Shown one piece after another: positions 62,990-64,000 of a stretch of DNA of 64,000 nt. The position numbers and the translations under genes are program-made. A model generated the notes under the pieces. It searched no databases and had not been told where the DNA came from. It saw nothing but the letters and a program-made list of their open reading frames with translations. This stretch comes from Sphingobium sp. HWE2-09 (GTDB lineage: Bacteria; Pseudomonadota; Alphaproteobacteria; Sphingomonadales; Sphingomonadaceae): positions 434,001 to 498,000 of the forward strand of contig NZ_JAYKZX010000003.1 of assembly GCF_035989265.1 (NCBI RefSeq), written 5' to 3'. Position 1 is the first letter of the stretch; every line of letters begins with the position of its first letter.

Positions 62990-63989
62990 ACGCATCGGAA
63001 TCGCAATAATCCAGGCGGATGGCGACGTCTTCGATCCGCATATTAGTGCGTCGGAGCAGGCTAAGTCCGAGTTGCCGCCTGCAGCTATCTTTGATCGCGC
63101 TGTAGGACGAGCCAGCATTTTTCAGCTGGCGTCGAACCGTCTCGCGGTTGCGCTCGAGTCGATCGGATAGGGTGTCGAGCGAAATAAGGACCCCTTCCCT
63201 TCGCAGCGACTCGTACATGACGAGACGCGCCTGATCGACCAGATTCTGTGTTGCTGCCTCTCCGCGCGAATCTGCCATGAAGTCGAGACTATGGGCTTCA
63301 TAATCGCTGCCGCTGCGCATGACTGGATGATCGAGAAACTTCACGGGAAAACAAATTGCATTATCCGCCCCGGAGGTACTGACGGGAAAGGGGAGGAAAA
63401 ACTCGACCCATTCGGTCGTGCAGGCGTCGGCATAGGGCAATACCACCGTGCTGACGGGAATCGGATCGGCGACTAGCCATCGCAACAGGCCGAAAATGCT
63501 CGCCATGCCGATGACGTCGAGCAGCAGGCTGAGCGTATCGCTTGTCTTGTGAAGGCATTGGAAGCGCAGTTCGGCATGGTCATGCTGATTGACGTGCAGG
63601 CTGGTGAAGCCGCATCGGCCGTCTATCGCGACGAAAAAGTCATTCATCCGCAAAATGGCGTCACGTAACGAGTGGCAGCTTAAAAGACAGCAAACCAGCA
63701 GTCTCCAGTCCGCCGTACGGGGACTGGCTCCGCCATCCCGCTCGCGTACGACCCTGCTCAGTTCGTCGATCGCGAAATAGGCCATGTGCTGCAGCTTTTG
63801 GTCGGGCAGTTTCACACCGCTGCGTTTGAAATCCGCGAGTGACGCAAAATCGTTGGTTTCAAGAATTTTGCCGATATCGATCTTCGCTGATGCCAGCACA
63901 TCCAGAACGTACACCGTGGTGCGAAAGCTTTCCAGACGCGGGGCGCCTTTCGCCTTGATCGACATGACATTCATGGAAATGGCTCCCAT
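62919..63989 (-). CDS. AraC family transcriptional regulator
   Basis: 356 residues from 63989; an ATG at 63974 (MNVMSIKAKG) is also possible. The N-terminal ligand-type domain (about 25-235) resembles the arabinose-binding-like domain of OruR/ArgR-type AraC proteins; the C-terminal double helix-turn-helix (about 255-350) has SLDTLSDRLERNRETVRRQL and DVAIRLDYCDSDAFRRAVQEW. The gene overlaps the integrase remnant at its 3' end and lies in the less GC-rich part of the window. The genes it controls lie outside the window. Confidence 0.85.
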   Translation of the reverse strand: MGAISMNVMSIKAKGAPRLESFRTTVYVLDVLASAKIDIGKILETNDFASLADFKRSGVKLPDQKLQHMAYFAIDELSRVVRERDGGASPRTADWRLLVCCLLSCHSLRDAILRMNDFFVAIDGRCGFTSLHVNQHDHAELRFQCLHKTSDTLSLLLDVIGMASIFGLLRWLVADPIPVSTVVLPYADACTTEWVEFFLPFPVSTSGADNAICFPVKFLDHPVMRSGSDYEAHSLDFMADSRGEAATQNLVDQARLVMYESLRREGVLISLDTLSDRLERNRETVRRQLKNAGSSYSAIKDSCRRQLGLSLLRRTNMRIEDVAIRLDYCDSDAFRRAVQEWVGMAPTEYRRVGASS

Positions 63990-64000
63990 TTCTTACCCGC

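Noticed and set aside
62119..64000. A second attachment site (copy of the tRNA-Gln 3' end) marking the far edge of an element
   Set aside because: No second copy of the 62171-62193 sequence was seen in the window; the far edge, if any, lies outside.

Overview
The window is GC-rich chromosomal DNA of an alphaproteobacterium, almost certainly a member of the Sphingomonadales (Sphingobium/Sphingomonas type). The arguments are a 420-residue serine palmitoyltransferase with the residue numbering of the Sphingomonas paucimobilis enzyme next to its own acyl carrier protein (sphingolipid synthesis), an NDUFS4-like complex I accessory subunit, a complete alphaproteobacterial division and cell wall (dcw) cluster, and many short palindromic repeats of the kind scattered through sphingomonad genomes.

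Layout. 1-4080: a SleB-like wall hydrolase facing away from a cysteine synthase, a small membrane-anchored protein and a polytopic membrane protein. 4081-23417: the dcw cluster mraZ-rsmH-ftsL-ftsI-murE-murF-mraY-murD-ftsW-murG-murC-(65-aa gene)-murB-ddl-ftsQ-ftsA-ftsZ, nearly all joined by ATGA or TGATG junctions and so probably translationally coupled; a SPOR-domain protein follows. 25824-33725: a dNTPase, a tandem glycine riboswitch, the glycine cleavage genes gcvT-gcvH-gcvPA-gcvPB, a DUF938 methyltransferase and a Tam41-like nucleotidyltransferase. 33682-40446 (minus strand): hybrid histidine kinase, serine palmitoyltransferase, ACP, NDUFS4-like protein and a broken hrpB. 40581-53786: a second hybrid kinase, TSUP permease, polyprenyl diphosphate synthase, frameshifted chorismate mutase, EamA transporter, ccmBA with a zincin, PhhB, lipoprotein, patatin, EEP phosphatase, radA and cvpA. 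53807-61997: pyrB with a degenerate dihydroorotase, then an FAD oxidoreductase, a Rieske oxygenase, a frameshifted SBF transporter, an enoyl-CoA hydratase, a lipoprotein and a MarR regulator. 62119-63989: tRNA-Gln(TTG), a truncated integrase directly behind it and an AraC-type regulator, which looks like the edge of an integrated element.

The strongest theme outside the genes is repeat invasion. Nineteen palindromic repeat loci of at least three sequence families lie between genes and, in four cases, inside coding sequence: read in frame in murD and in the membrane protein near mraZ, forming the C terminus of the Rieske oxygenase, and at the point where hrpB loses its frame. Two further genes (chorismate mutase and the SBF transporter) carry apparent one-base deletions next to C/G runs; these may be real pseudogenes or sequence errors.

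No CRISPR array, intact prophage, complete insertion sequence or rRNA operon was seen. All functions are read from sequence motifs and gene order alone; no database search was run.
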